A stretch of 64,000 nt of DNA from an uncultured Methylophaga sp. (GTDB lineage: Bacteria; Pseudomonadota; Gammaproteobacteria; Nitrosococcales; Methylophagaceae), in assembly GCA_913055695.1 (NCBI GenBank), contig CAJXKF010000002.1, positions 124,001 to 188,000 on the forward strand. The letters run 5' to 3'. Position numbers and translations under genes: made by a program. The notes below the pieces were generated by a model. It was given only the letters and a program-made list of their open reading frames with translations. It made no database searches and was not told the DNA's origin. This document shows, piece by piece, positions 10,291 through 19,608 of the stretch (position 1 is its first letter; each line of letters opens with the position of its first letter).

Positions 10291-11212
10291 GGCCCGTCTG
10301 AGCCTGGTTCTGTCTGACTTCGCCATATTCTTTGCCAATGAGCTCAATCGCGGTCTGGTGCCAGTCACCGTTAACCGCTGTCTCAACAAGGCCCGTTTCC
10401 GGGCAGATACAAGCCCTTATTACCGAAGTCTGCTGTACTTATTTGCAGACAATAAGCTTGAAGACGCAGATTTACCGCTTGCCGCATTGCGTGGTGGCAG
10501 TCAGCTCAGTCTTTGCGCTGATCCCTGCTATCTGCATCCGGACCGGGATCAGTTACTGCTGTTTTATCGTGATCTGGATTTAACGCTCGAAGAAGCAAAG
10601 GCTTTTGGCCTTCGTATTCAGCCGCTGTTCGATGATTTCAAAGCCAGTTTGAGCATACAGGAGGCTGATAGCTGGTTACTTGAGTGCGAACAACTACCGG
10701 CATTACAGTTAACTGCCAAAGAGGGCTTAAACGGACGCGCAGTGTCTGATCACCTGCCCAGAGGTAAAGATGCACCGGACTGGGTCCGGCTCTGGAACGA
10801 AATTCAGATGCTGCTGTTTGATTGTCCGGAAAATCAAGCACGGGAAGCAGCGGGTAAAGTGCCGATCAACAGTGTCTGGTTCTGGGGCAAAGGACATGAG
10901 CCAGTCTGGCGATCCTGGCCACATGTTTCAGGTGAAGCGCCGCTGCTGCAAAAGCTCGCGGCAGAGTCCGGCTCGGTTCATCAACACGGTATATCCGAAT
11001 TCAGTCAGGTTCGTGCCAGACAGGCGCTGCATGTAATAAACTTCAATCCCGATGATGATTGGGACAGACAGTGGGAGGTGCTGGCGCAGAACTGGTTGAT
11101 ACCGGCTATGCGTGCACTGAGACAGTGGCGTCTGCATGAACTGAAGCTGATCATTCCGGAGTGGGGCGATTATACTTTGACGCCTTTTTCCAGCTGGCGA
11201 TTCTGGCGATGA
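10283..11212 (+). CDS. COG4255-type protein, phosphoglycerate mutase-like annotation
   Basis: A 309-residue soluble protein that I place in the COG4255 group, often labelled a phosphoglycerate mutase in databases on weak grounds. The conserved region WNEIQMLLFDCPENQAREAAGKVPINSVWFWGKG supports the family. Members lie just upstream of recJ in many gammaproteobacteria, as here. No phosphatase metal-site signature that I can name is visible. The stop overlaps the recJ start as ATGA. Confidence 0.7.
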   Translation: MAKARLSLVLSDFAIFFANELNRGLVPVTVNRCLNKARFRADTSPYYRSLLYLFADNKLEDADLPLAALRGGSQLSLCADPCYLHPDRDQLLLFYRDLDLTLEEAKAFGLRIQPLFDDFKASLSIQEADSWLLECEQLPALQLTAKEGLNGRAVSDHLPRGKDAPDWVRLWNEIQMLLFDCPENQAREAAGKVPINSVWFWGKGHEPVWRSWPHVSGEAPLLQKLAAESGSVHQHGISEFSQVRARQALHVINFNPDDDWDRQWEVLAQNWLIPAMRALRQWRLHELKLIIPEWGDYTLTPFSSWRFWR

Positions 11213-12945
11213 CGGCAATGAATATCAAACAACGCGACAGCCGTGGTTGGGAACAGCTACCGGACAAGTGGCCTGATTGTCTGCGGCGGGTGCTGGCAGC
11301 GCGCGGCATCAATACAGAACAAACACTTTTCTATGAGCTCGGCGATTTACCCAGGCCCGAACAAATGCTGGGCATGGACAAAGCGGTCTCATTGCTGACG
11401 GAGGCACTGCTGCAACAATGGAAAGTCACTGTGGTCGCCGATTTCGACAGTGATGGCGCCACCAGTTGCGCTCTTGCTATCCGGGGTCTCAAGGCCTTCG
11501 GCCTGCAGAGTATCGACTTTATTGTGCCCAACCGCTTTATTCACGGTTATGGCCTGACGCCGGAGCTGCTTAATGAAATCCCCACCGACGGACAACCAGA
11601 TTTATTACTGACTGTTGATAATGGCATTGCTGCGATTGCCGGCGTCAGCGCAGCAAAAAAACGCGGCATCAAAGTCCTGGTAACGGATCATCACCTCGCT
11701 GGAGACACGTTGCCCGAGGCTGAAGCCATCATCAACCCCAATCAGCCTGATGATGAATTTCCCTCCAAAAACCTGGCTGGTGTCGGCGTCTGCTTTTATC
11801 TGCTACTGGGACTCAGGCAGGTTTTACGTGAGCAGAACTGGTTTGAACAGCAGGGTATCAAAGAGCCTAATGTCGCCGACTGGCTGGATATTGTGGCTTT
11901 GGGCACGGTGGCCGACGTGGTGCCATTGGATCGCCTGAACCGGACGTTAGTGGATCTGGGACTTAAGCGCATGCGTCAAAGGAGAGCGTGTGCCGGCATT
12001 CTGGCCCTGGCGCAGGTTGCTGGTCGCGAAGCCGCCAGACTGGTCAGTCCGGACCTGGCATTCAGTATTGCACCCAGACTCAATGCCGCCGGCAGAATGG
12101 AAGATATGGGCCTGGGCATCAATCTGCTGTTAACCGACAACTGGCAGCAGGCCTTGATGGTCGCTGCACAGCTGGATCAGATCAATCTGGAGCGTCGCGC
12201 CGTCGAGCAGCAAATGCAGCAGGATGCGTTGCAGATGCTGGATAAACTGTCTCTGCATACCCACAGCCCGGCACAGGGCTATTGTTTGTATGACGCAGAC
12301 TGGCATCAGGGAGTTATCGGTTTGCTGGCTTCCCGTATCAAGGAAAAGCTGCACCGGCCGGTGATTGCTTTTGCTCCCGGCAATGAGGGTGAAATCAAGG
12401 GGTCGGCGCGATCCATTGCCGGCGTTCACATCCGCGATGTTCTGGCTCGTATTGCGATGCGTCATCCCGACATGCTGCAGCGCTTTGGCGGTCATGCTAT
12501 GGCTGCCGGTCTCACGCTGAAACAGACAGATTTTGAAGCCTTTGCCACAGCCTTTGAAACAGTGCTGACAGAGATGGTCGATCCGGCGTTGTATCAACAG
12601 GAACTGCAGTCAGATGGTGAACTGGACCAAACTGAAATCAATCTGCAACTGGCCGAGTTATTACCGCATGCGGCTCCGTGGGGGCAAGGCTTTGAGGAGC
12701 CTCGCTTTCATGGCTTGTTTGAAATCGCCGACTGGCGTCTGGTGGGGCAGGAGCAGGATCACTTACGTCTGAGTTTGAGTCTGGCCGATAGTCGACAAAT
12801 CACCGCGATGGCATTCAGACAAAGCAAGCCTGACTGGCTGGAGCGGGGCAGCAAAGTACTGATTCGATACAGACTGGCCGTGAATGAATACCGCGCCAGT
12901 AAATCGATCCAGTTTCTGGTGGATGATTTATTGCAGCCGGTTTAA
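11209..12945 (+). CDS. recJ: Single-stranded-DNA-specific exonuclease RecJ
   Basis: A 578-residue 5'-3' ssDNA exonuclease of the DHH superfamily. Motifs in order are VVADFDSDGATS (motif I), TVDNGI (II), VTDHH (III), ALGTVADVVPL (IV), and in DHHA1 GSARSIAGVHIRDVL and RFGGHAMAAGLTL. The C-terminal OB fold follows. The ATG at 11209 overlaps the preceding stop by 4 nt; a longer frame from GTG at 11161 would overlap it by 52 nt and is not preferred. Confidence 0.95.
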   Translation: MTAMNIKQRDSRGWEQLPDKWPDCLRRVLAARGINTEQTLFYELGDLPRPEQMLGMDKAVSLLTEALLQQWKVTVVADFDSDGATSCALAIRGLKAFGLQSIDFIVPNRFIHGYGLTPELLNEIPTDGQPDLLLTVDNGIAAIAGVSAAKKRGIKVLVTDHHLAGDTLPEAEAIINPNQPDDEFPSKNLAGVGVCFYLLLGLRQVLREQNWFEQQGIKEPNVADWLDIVALGTVADVVPLDRLNRTLVDLGLKRMRQRRACAGILALAQVAGREAARLVSPDLAFSIAPRLNAAGRMEDMGLGINLLLTDNWQQALMVAAQLDQINLERRAVEQQMQQDALQMLDKLSLHTHSPAQGYCLYDADWHQGVIGLLASRIKEKLHRPVIAFAPGNEGEIKGSARSIAGVHIRDVLARIAMRHPDMLQRFGGHAMAAGLTLKQTDFEAFATAFETVLTEMVDPALYQQELQSDGELDQTEINLQLAELLPHAAPWGQGFEEPRFHGLFEIADWRLVGQEQDHLRLSLSLADSRQITAMAFRQSKPDWLERGSKVLIRYRLAVNEYRASKSIQFLVDDLLQPV

Positions 12946-13895
12946 ATATCGAGCGTCTTAATTGTCACCTGTTTGCTTAAACAGGCAATATCGCTCTCAT
13001 CGAACAGTTCCGTGCCCGGATGCATGACAGTACCGGCGCCACAGGCAAGTCCCAGAGTCAGAATCTGCTCCGACGTGTCATGCAGGCTGAACCCGGCCAC
13101 TAGACCGGCCACCATTGAGTCACCGGCGCCGACCGTGGTATTGACGGTGACATCCAGCGCTTTGGCAAAATAGCTGTTTTCCGGTGTGACCAGCAGGGCG
13201 CCTTCATGACTGAGCGAGACGCAGACATAATCAACACCACCTTGCTGAATTCGTCGGGCACTGTGGGCCACCGCCTCAGGTGTTGGCAGGGACTCTTTCA
13301 GCATCATTTCCAGTTCGTATTTGTTTGGTTTAATCATAAACGGTTTGGCAGCAATCGCCCGTTTCAGCATCTCTCCATGCACATCGACCACGGCGCGACC
13401 GCCCTGGCGATTAATCCGCTCGACCAGATCGGCATACAAAGACAGGGAAACATTGGGCTGACAGGAACCGGTGATAATGCCGTAGCCGTCGCCGGTGACC
13501 TTGATAAAATCGTCGGCGATTCGGCCGATGTCGGTGTCGGGAATATCTGTTCCGCTGCTGGTGATCTGGAACTGATTATGGGTGCCGGTTTCAATAATGG
13601 TGGTATTAATCCGGGTCTCACCAGTGACTTCTTCGTAGACTACATGAGCTAGCTGCTCAGCCAGCAGGGTTCTGAAAATCCGGCCGACCGCTCCGGCAAT
13701 AACGCAGATAGTATGAGATTCAATATCCAGACGGGTGAGCGCGCGGCCGATATTGATGCCGTTACCGCCGGGATCGTAACGCGCACTGTCAGCACGGGAC
13801 TTCTCATCGGGAATGAGCTTGCTGACATGGTAAGTCACATCCAGTGCCGGATTCAGGCATAAGGTACAGATGGGGCGGTGAGGTCTTATCGCCAT
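12942..13895 (-). CDS. PfkB-family sugar-phosphate kinase (1-phosphofructokinase type)
   Basis: A 317-residue ribokinase-fold kinase. The N-terminal TLCLNPALDVTYHV and GGNGINIGRAL are typical of the PfkB/FruK/LacC group, and the anion hole plus catalytic base is in TTVGAGDSMVAGL. It phosphorylates a sugar phosphate, probably fructose-6-P or fructose-1-P; which one cannot be decided here. The start at 13895 is chosen because family homology begins there; the open frame extends 54 codons further upstream without recognisable content. Its stop converges on the recJ stop with a 4-nt overlap. Confidence 0.85.
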   Translation of the reverse strand: MAIRPHRPICTLCLNPALDVTYHVSKLIPDEKSRADSARYDPGGNGINIGRALTRLDIESHTICVIAGAVGRIFRTLLAEQLAHVVYEEVTGETRINTTIIETGTHNQFQITSSGTDIPDTDIGRIADDFIKVTGDGYGIITGSCQPNVSLSLYADLVERINRQGGRAVVDVHGEMLKRAIAAKPFMIKPNKYELEMMLKESLPTPEAVAHSARRIQQGGVDYVCVSLSHEGALLVTPENSYFAKALDVTVNTTVGAGDSMVAGLVAGFSLHDTSEQILTLGLACGAGTVMHPGTELFDESDIACLSKQVTIKTLDI

Positions 13896-14031
13896 AGTGC
13901 CGTGCTTCCTGTCGACGCTTACTAGCAGTGTAAGAAATTTCCCGACAATTTGCACCGGATAAAGATTGAATTGCCAGGGTGAGATTAGGACAATAGTGAT
14001 TTCATCCTCTATCGACAGGCCACTACCTACC

Positions 14032-15021
14032 GTGCAAATCGCTGTTTTCAGTGCCAAGGCTTATGATCAGGCATTTCTGTTGCGAGCCGCAACGGCTGAG
14101 ATTGAGTTTCAGTGTTACGAACTCGGTCTGAACCCGGCGACCGCCGTGATGGCTCAGGACGCTGAGGTGGTCAGTGCCTTTGTGAATGATGACTTATGTC
14201 GTGAAACCCTGATTCAGTTGGCCAACGGCGGCACCCGGCTGATTGCCCTTCGCTGCGCCGGTTTCAACCAGGTGGATTTGCCTGCGGCCAGCGAGTTGGG
14301 TATTCGCGTTGTCAATGTACCGGCTTACTCACCCTATGCGGTGGCCGAACACACCATTGCCCTGATGCTGGCATTAAGCCGGAAACTGCCGAGAGCTTAT
14401 AACCGGGTCCGTGATGGCAATTTTTCACTCGACGGCCTGCTCGGCTTTGATTTTTACGGTAAGACCCTCGGCATTGTCGGCGGTGGCAAAATCGGCTTGC
14501 TGGTTGCCGAGAGGATGCGGGCATTTGGCTGCCGTGTGCTGATTTATGATCCGTATAGCGAAACAATATGCCGTCAGCAGGGCTATGAAACGGTCGAACT
14601 GAACAAGCTGTTCGACAGCAGCGATATCATTACCCTGCATTGTCCACTCAATGAGCAAACACGACATCTGATTAACCGTGACAGTGTGGCTCGTCTGAAA
14701 CAGGGGGTGATGCTGATAAACACCAGCCGAGGCGCTTTAATGGACACACAGGCTGTGCTGGATGGTCTTAAAGCGCATCATATTGCCTATCTCGGCATGG
14801 ATGTTTATGAGCAGGAAGGCAGCCTGTTTTTTGAGGATCATTCGCTGGATATTATTCAGGACGATGTGATTCAGCGTTTGATTACTTTGCCCAATGTCAT
14901 CGTCACCGGGCATCAGGCCTATTTCACCCGGGAAGCGCTGCAGCATATCGCCGAGACCACGGTCAGCAATATTCTGGAGTACCTTCACGATAAGCCGCTG
15001 ACTTATCAGGTCGGAGGCTAA
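14032..15021 (+). CDS. ldhA: D-lactate dehydrogenase (NAD+, 2-hydroxyacid dehydrogenase)
   Basis: A 329-residue D-isomer-specific 2-hydroxyacid dehydrogenase, the same length as E. coli LdhA. Present are substrate Arg in LRCAGFNQVDL, the NAD Rossmann motif GIVGGGKIGLLVAERM, the conserved Asp in LINTSRG...LGMDVYEQEG, and catalytic His in VTGHQAYFT. It reduces pyruvate to D-lactate. Start is GTG at 14032 (MQIAVFSAKAYDQAF), matched to the family N-terminus. Earlier in-frame starts at 13966 and 13996 exist. Confidence 0.9.
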   Translation: MQIAVFSAKAYDQAFLLRAATAEIEFQCYELGLNPATAVMAQDAEVVSAFVNDDLCRETLIQLANGGTRLIALRCAGFNQVDLPAASELGIRVVNVPAYSPYAVAEHTIALMLALSRKLPRAYNRVRDGNFSLDGLLGFDFYGKTLGIVGGGKIGLLVAERMRAFGCRVLIYDPYSETICRQQGYETVELNKLFDSSDIITLHCPLNEQTRHLINRDSVARLKQGVMLINTSRGALMDTQAVLDGLKAHHIAYLGMDVYEQEGSLFFEDHSLDIIQDDVIQRLITLPNVIVTGHQAYFTREALQHIAETTVSNILEYLHDKPLTYQVGG

Positions 15022-15022
15022 G

Positions 15023-17101
15023 TTGTCAGAAGCCATTTTCCGTCGTCTGCAAGCGGCGATTCCGGATTTCAAACCACGGCCGCAGCAACAGCAGATGAGC
15101 GAATTTATCGCCACGCAAATGGCAAGACCGGTTCAGCAGCGAATAGCGGTGGTCGAAGCGCCGACCGGTGTCGGTAAAACACTGGCTTATCTGAGCGGTG
15201 CTATTGAGGCCGCGATGAACAATAAAAAAACACTGGTCATCAGTACTGCCACAGTGAATCTGCAGCAACAGCTCATTCACAAAGATCTGCCGCAGTTTTC
15301 GGCGGCACTGGAACAACCGATTCGATTTGTTCAGGTGAAAGGGCGCCGGCGGTATCTGTGCCCGAGCAAACTCAGTCAACTGGCAACCGCACCGGAACAG
15401 CAGATGCTGGATATTGATATCGAATCCAAATATCAGCAGGCGCTGCATATGGCTGCAGCCAAACAGATGCTGAGCGAATGGGATCAAGAGCGCTGGGACG
15501 GTGACAGGGACAGTCGGCGCGACAAAGTCAGCCCGGATTTATGGAACCAGATATCGACTGATTCTGAAGGGTGCGCCGGGAAAAGCTGTTCGTTTTACCT
15601 GCGTTGCCCGTATTACAAGCTGCGGCGCGAAATGGTCAGTGCGCAGGTGGTGGTGGCCAACCATGACCTGATTCTGAGTGATGCCGATCTTGGTGGCGGC
15701 CTGGTTCTGCCAAACCCTGAAGAAGTGCTGTTCGTCTTTGACGAGGCGCATAACCTGCCACGCAAGGCGCTGGATCATGCCGCCAAGGCCCTGAATTTTG
15801 TACAGCTTTATCAAACCACTGAAACCGCTGACAGTGTGTTGAAAAAAATTCCGTCAGCGCTGGCTTTTCGGCAGCATGATTTCGGTTACATGCTGAGTGA
15901 ATTACGTCGCGATCTGCCTGCGGTTATCAGCCATCTGCAGCAGCTTGAAACTACTCTGCAAAGTGACGGGCTGGTACATGACCTGTTGGAAGGGCGTATC
16001 AGTGAGCCACGAATTTTCTGGAACAGCCCACTGGTCAATGCCTTGTTGATTCCTTGTCAGAATCTGCTGCAAAGAGCGAACAATATCTACAAGCATTATT
16101 CGGTACTGGCGAAATGGATTAAGGAAGGGCTGGAGAAAACACAGCTTTCCAATAAAGTAGGTGAAGCGTTGTTGCCTCAGGTCGGCACTGTGCAGAATAT
16201 TTTCGGTTACCTGATTGATTTCATGGCCTTGTTTCTGGAACCGGATCAGGAAGACCGGCCGCCTAATGTCCGCTGGTTGTCACTGGAACAGTTTGCCAAG
16301 CAGCAGACGCTGGTGATTCACGCTGGTCCCATGACAGCCGCTTACTTTCTTGATCGCAGTCTGTGGACGCGCGCCTTTGGCGTGGTGCTGACTTCCGCGA
16401 CTTTGCGCGGCATGGGACTGTTTCATCGTTTCCGGATGGACTGCGGTCTGCATCGTTTTGATGAGCAACATTTTCTGGCAGTCCCATCGCCGTTCAAATA
16501 CAACGATCAGGCCACGCTGAATCTGCCGGCGATGCAGTTTCTGCCCAATGAACAGCAACAGCAGTGGCGACGCGAGGTCGTCACCAGACTGACGGAGATT
16601 ATTGATAAGAACGAAGCAACACTGGTTTTGTTCACATCGCGTGAGGTCATGGAAGCGGTATATAAGCAGTTGCCCGCCGATATCAGCCGGCTGGTCCTGA
16701 TTCAGGGCGATACACTGTCACCCAAAAACATGGTGCAGCGACATATCCGACAGGTTGAAGCCGGCCATGGCAGTATTATATTCGGCATGGATCGCTTTGC
16801 CGAAGGCGTCGATCTGCCCGGTAACCTCTGTACTCATGTGATTATTACCAAATTGCCGTTTCCGGTTTTCACCCGGCCGATAGAGCAGGCGAAACAGGAA
16901 TGGATAATCCGCCGCGGCGGTCAGCCCTTTACTGCACTGTCGCTGCCGGCAGTCAGTGTGAAACTGATTCAGGCCTGTGGTCGTTTGCTTCGCAAAGAAA
17001 CTGACAGTGGCCGTATTACGATTCTGGATCGGCGTCTGCTGACCAAGGGTTACGGCAAGCAGTTACTGGCGCATCTGCCGGATTACAGATTGGTTCAGTG
17101 A
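15023..17101 (+). CDS. dinG: ATP-dependent DNA helicase DinG
   Basis: A 692-residue XPD-like 5'-3' helicase. Walker A is EAPTGVGKTLAYL (about residues 46-58), and the four FeS cysteines are in RRYLCPS and the GCAGKSCSFYLRCPYYK stretch. The DEAH box is VFDEAHNLPRKA, and motif VI is QACGRLLRKE. It unwinds D-loops, R-loops and forked DNA. A TTG start one base after the ldhA stop fits the frame. Confidence 0.94.
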   Translation: MSEAIFRRLQAAIPDFKPRPQQQQMSEFIATQMARPVQQRIAVVEAPTGVGKTLAYLSGAIEAAMNNKKTLVISTATVNLQQQLIHKDLPQFSAALEQPIRFVQVKGRRRYLCPSKLSQLATAPEQQMLDIDIESKYQQALHMAAAKQMLSEWDQERWDGDRDSRRDKVSPDLWNQISTDSEGCAGKSCSFYLRCPYYKLRREMVSAQVVVANHDLILSDADLGGGLVLPNPEEVLFVFDEAHNLPRKALDHAAKALNFVQLYQTTETADSVLKKIPSALAFRQHDFGYMLSELRRDLPAVISHLQQLETTLQSDGLVHDLLEGRISEPRIFWNSPLVNALLIPCQNLLQRANNIYKHYSVLAKWIKEGLEKTQLSNKVGEALLPQVGTVQNIFGYLIDFMALFLEPDQEDRPPNVRWLSLEQFAKQQTLVIHAGPMTAAYFLDRSLWTRAFGVVLTSATLRGMGLFHRFRMDCGLHRFDEQHFLAVPSPFKYNDQATLNLPAMQFLPNEQQQQWRREVVTRLTEIIDKNEATLVLFTSREVMEAVYKQLPADISRLVLIQGDTLSPKNMVQRHIRQVEAGHGSIIFGMDRFAEGVDLPGNLCTHVIITKLPFPVFTRPIEQAKQEWIIRRGGQPFTALSLPAVSVKLIQACGRLLRKETDSGRITILDRRLLTKGYGKQLLAHLPDYRLVQ

Positions 17102-17110
17102 TGGGAGAGT

Positions 17111-17190
17111 GTCATCCACAGATGACGCAGATTCTCACAGATGATTAATGACAGCGGTGTATCTGTGGCAGTTTGTATCATCTGCGCATG
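17111..17190. repeat. Dispersed CACAGAT/CGCAGAT inverted repeat, short copy
   Basis: The left part reads ATCCACAGATGACGCAGATT then CTCACAGAT. The right part carries the reverse complement units ATCTGTGG and ATCATCTGCG, about 15-40 bases away. The same units form the inner arms of the larger inverted repeat at 31468-31675, so this is one member of a family in this genome. It lies between dinG and its terminator. Confidence 0.75.
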
Positions 17191-17232
17191 TTTATTCCAT
17201 GGGGCTTAACTGGCCCATTTCGAGCTGGCGAT

Positions 17233-17261
17233 AAAAAAAGCCCCTGCGAAGGGGCTTTTTT
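17233..17261. terminator. Bidirectional terminator between dinG and ppiC
   Basis: An A7-GCCCC / GGGGC-T6 stem with a TGCGAA loop, between the converging genes. T runs on both strands allow it to serve each side. Confidence 0.9.
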
Positions 17262-17278
17262 AACAAGACATTGAAGTC

Positions 17279-17560
17279 TTATTCGCTGCGGCTGGTCACT
17301 TCCAGCAGGTGATAACCGAACTGTGTTTTCACCGGTCCTTGCACCGTATTGACCGGTGCTGAGAAAACGACTTTATCGAATTCCGGTACCATCATGCCGG
17401 GACCGAATTCGCCCAGATCACCGCCACTGCGGCCGGATGGGCAGGATGAGTGTTCTTTGGCAACATCACCAAAATCGGCACCCTGTTCGATTTCACGTTT
17501 CAGTTCCAGACAGATTTCTTCACTGTCGACCAGAATATGTCTTGCAGTCGCTTTTGCCAT
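17279..17560 (-). CDS. ppiC: Parvulin-type peptidyl-prolyl isomerase PpiC
   Basis: A 93-residue cytosolic parvulin, full length for PpiC. Active-site elements include ARHILV (His), [22 protein letters not shown] (catalytic Cys), [11 protein letters not shown], and [10 protein letters not shown] (Phe and His). No signal peptide or extra domain is present. Confidence 0.95.
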   Translation of the reverse strand: MAKATARHILVDSEEICLELKREIEQGADFGDVAKEHSSCPSGRSGGDLGEFGPGMMVPEFDKVVFSAPVNTVQGPVKTQFGYHLLEVTSRSE

Positions 17561-17602
17561 GACTTCAATCTCGCTTGAATTAAAAAGGACCGATTATACC
17601 AG

Positions 17603-18289
17603 TTAAGCTGCTTGTTTGAGGCGGTCCAGCAAAGCCTGCGCTGTCGCAGCGGATGATTGAGGGTTCTGTCCGGTAATCAGCAGGCCATCGACACAACAGT
17701 TTTCTGTCCAGTCTTCGGCTTTGACGAAACGGCCACCGCGTGCTTTGAGTGCATCTTCCAGCAGAAAGGGAACGATAGTTGTCAGTCCCACAGCCTCTTC
17801 CTCACTGTTGCTGAAACCAGTAACGGCACGGTTGTCGACCACTGGCTGACCATTTTTATCGTGAACATTCATCAGTGCCGCGGGCGCATGGCAGACAAAA
17901 CTGATAGGTTTATCCTGTTGGAGAAAAGATTCAATCAGGCTGATCGAGTAAGATGAGTGCGCCAGGTCCCACATTGGACCATGACCGCCCGGATAGAACA
18001 CAGCGTCATAATCTTCAGCGCGTACCTGCGCCAGGGGCAGGGTATTGGCTAACAGTTTGTTGGCCGCTTTATCTTTTTTAAAGCGCTCAGTATCAGCAGT
18101 TTGAAAGTCCGGGCTGTCACTTTTGGGATCCAGTGGGGGTTGTCCACCTTTAGGTGAAGCCACGGTCACTTTGATACCTGCATCATGGAATACATAGTAA
18201 GGTGCGGCGAATTCTTCCAGCCAGAAGCCGGTTTTTTCGCTGGTGGCACCCAGTCGGTCGTGCGAGGTTAGAACCATAAGAATATGCAT
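17603..18289 (-). CDS. DJ-1/PfpI-family protein (glyoxalase III-like)
   Basis: A 228-residue class I glutamine-amidotransferase-like protein. The nucleophile elbow is SFVCHAPAAL, with a Cys at about residue 130, preceded by YPGGHGPMWDL and followed by VTGFSNSEEEAVGLT. These match the Hsp31/YDR533C branch that hydrates methylglyoxal to D-lactate. A good ribosome site (AAGGAGG) precedes the start. Confidence 0.87.
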   Translation of the reverse strand: MHILMVLTSHDRLGATSEKTGFWLEEFAAPYYVFHDAGIKVTVASPKGGQPPLDPKSDSPDFQTADTERFKKDKAANKLLANTLPLAQVRAEDYDAVFYPGGHGPMWDLAHSSYSISLIESFLQQDKPISFVCHAPAALMNVHDKNGQPVVDNRAVTGFSNSEEEAVGLTTIVPFLLEDALKARGGRFVKAEDWTENCCVDGLLITGQNPQSSAATAQALLDRLKQAA

Positions 18290-18337
18290 GTTTCCTCCTT
18301 GTCTTGTTTAGCATTTGTTAATGCTGACAAATCGTGT

Positions 18338-19024
18338 TCAGCAATGATTCCCGTGATGAGAAAAATGACCATACTGCAGAAACCAAATGACCTGGCGGAT
18401 CACTGTTTTTCTGCTCATCATGAATGGATGACTGACCGGCAGGCAAATGTGATCTCTCATGCCCGCGAGACGGGTACTTTCCACTGTAACCTGACCATCA
18501 TTGGGCTTGGGCAGAAAAGGGGCGCAGAGAATATTAAAAGCCCGGCTGCCAGCAATAACTCCCAGTTCAAAGTCTGTCGCACCCAGCTGTTTAAGTGGGC
18601 TGTTTGTATCGGTTCCAAGCTCTGCAGCGACCGGCCCGAAAAATTTATGATAAAGAGTGCAGGGCTGTAGCCAGTCTGCTATCTGACTGCCGTGATTAGG
18701 GGGCCCCAGCATGACCACCCGACCCAGATTATTGATCGGGTGATGCTGTTGATACTGTCGCAGCACAATGCCGCCCAGCGAGTGAGTGACAAAATGGACT
18801 GTGGTTGATGACGGTATGTTTTTCAATGCTTCAGGGATAAGCTGTTCACTTAAATCGGCGATATTGAATTGCCGGGAAGGATAGTCAATATTGCGTGTCT
18901 GATAGCCCGCCTGTTGCAAGGCCTTTTCCAACTTCCGCATTGAGCGTGAAGTACGGGCGAGGCCATGCAGGAGGATGACGGTCTGAGGCGTTTCAAAGCG
19001 GGTATCAGTCATAGTTACATTCAC
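18338..19024 (-). CDS. Alpha/beta hydrolase, lipase-like
   Basis: A 228-residue alpha/beta hydrolase. VILLHGLARTSRSM gives the oxyanion HG, and the nucleophile elbow is VTHSLGGIVLR with Ser in GxSxG-like THSLGG. The histidine of the triad is probably in LPVSHPFMM near residue 205. MLGPPNHGSQIAD is typical of this small esterase/lipase group. No signal peptide is seen; substrate is unknown. Confidence 0.8.
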   Translation of the reverse strand: MNVTMTDTRFETPQTVILLHGLARTSRSMRKLEKALQQAGYQTRNIDYPSRQFNIADLSEQLIPEALKNIPSSTTVHFVTHSLGGIVLRQYQQHHPINNLGRVVMLGPPNHGSQIADWLQPCTLYHKFFGPVAAELGTDTNSPLKQLGATDFELGVIAGSRAFNILCAPFLPKPNDGQVTVESTRLAGMRDHICLPVSHPFMMSRKTVIRQVIWFLQYGHFSHHGNHC

Positions 19025-19046
19025 TATCTTTAAACAGATAAGGGAT

Positions 19047-19520
19047 CTATAAACCCAGTTCAGTCAAGCCTGGATGATCCTCCGGACGCGGGCCGGCAGG
19101 CCAGTGAAACAGGCGTTCCTCCGCCTTGATAGGCATGTCATTGATACTGGCAAAACGAGTCTGCATCAGCCCCTTGCCATCAAACTCCCAGTTCTCATTA
19201 CCATAAGAACGGTACCAGTTGCCGGTATCATCACACCATTCATAGGCAAAGCGTACGGCAATACGGTGACCGTTATAAGCCCAGAGCTCCTTGATAAGCC
19301 GATACTCGAGTTCACGCTGCCACTTGCGCTGCAGGAAAGCTCTGATCTGGTCTCGTCCCTGCGGGAACTCTGACCGGTTACGCCAGCGGCTGTCTATGGT
19401 ATATGCCATTGAGACTTTGTCTGGGTTCCTGCTATTCCAGGCGTTTTCCGCCATGCGGACTTTTTGTCTGGCGCTGTCATCATCAAACGGGGGGAAGGGT
19501 GGTTTACTCTCATCAGTCAT
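19047..19520 (-). CDS. DUF1348 (SnoaL-like) nuclear transport factor 2 family protein
   Basis: A 157-residue NTF2-fold protein. The family signature includes [32 protein letters not shown] and [10 protein letters not shown]. The function of DUF1348 is unknown. It is divergent from a TetR-family gene, with two inverted repeats in the 88-base spacer, so the TetR protein probably represses it. Confidence 0.85.
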   Translation of the reverse strand: MTDESKPPFPPFDDDSARQKVRMAENAWNSRNPDKVSMAYTIDSRWRNRSEFPQGRDQIRAFLQRKWQRELEYRLIKELWAYNGHRIAVRFAYEWCDDTGNWYRSYGNENWEFDGKGLMQTRFASINDMPIKAEERLFHWPAGPRPEDHPGLTELGL

Positions 19521-19532
19521 GCCTGTCTCCTT

Positions 19533-19554
19533 AAGTAGAACAAGTTGTCTACTT
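19533..19554. promoter_or_regulatory. Operator-like inverted repeat 1 (TetR gene / DUF1348 gene)
   Basis: The arms AAGTAGA and TCTACTT are separated by 8 bases. It lies just before the DUF1348 start and shares the half-site GTAGA/TCTAC with the neighbouring palindrome, suggesting binding by the same TetR protein. Confidence 0.6.
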
Positions 19555-19557
19555 ATG

Positions 19558-19575
19558 GTAGACAGGTCTGTCTAC
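19558..19575. promoter_or_regulatory. Operator-like palindrome 2 (TetR gene / DUF1348 gene)
   Basis: GTAGACAG-GT-CTGTCTAC, perfect 8-bp arms around a 2-base centre, a typical TetR-family operator form. It is 33 bases upstream of the TetR ATG, so autoregulation is likely. Confidence 0.75.
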
Positions 19576-19608
19576 CTGTGTCAAACTGTTTGTCAAAAGG
19601 AATGATTA

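Noticed and set aside
17279-17560. Full SurA/PpiD-like chaperone
   Set aside because: Only the parvulin domain is present and there is no signal peptide, so it is PpiC.
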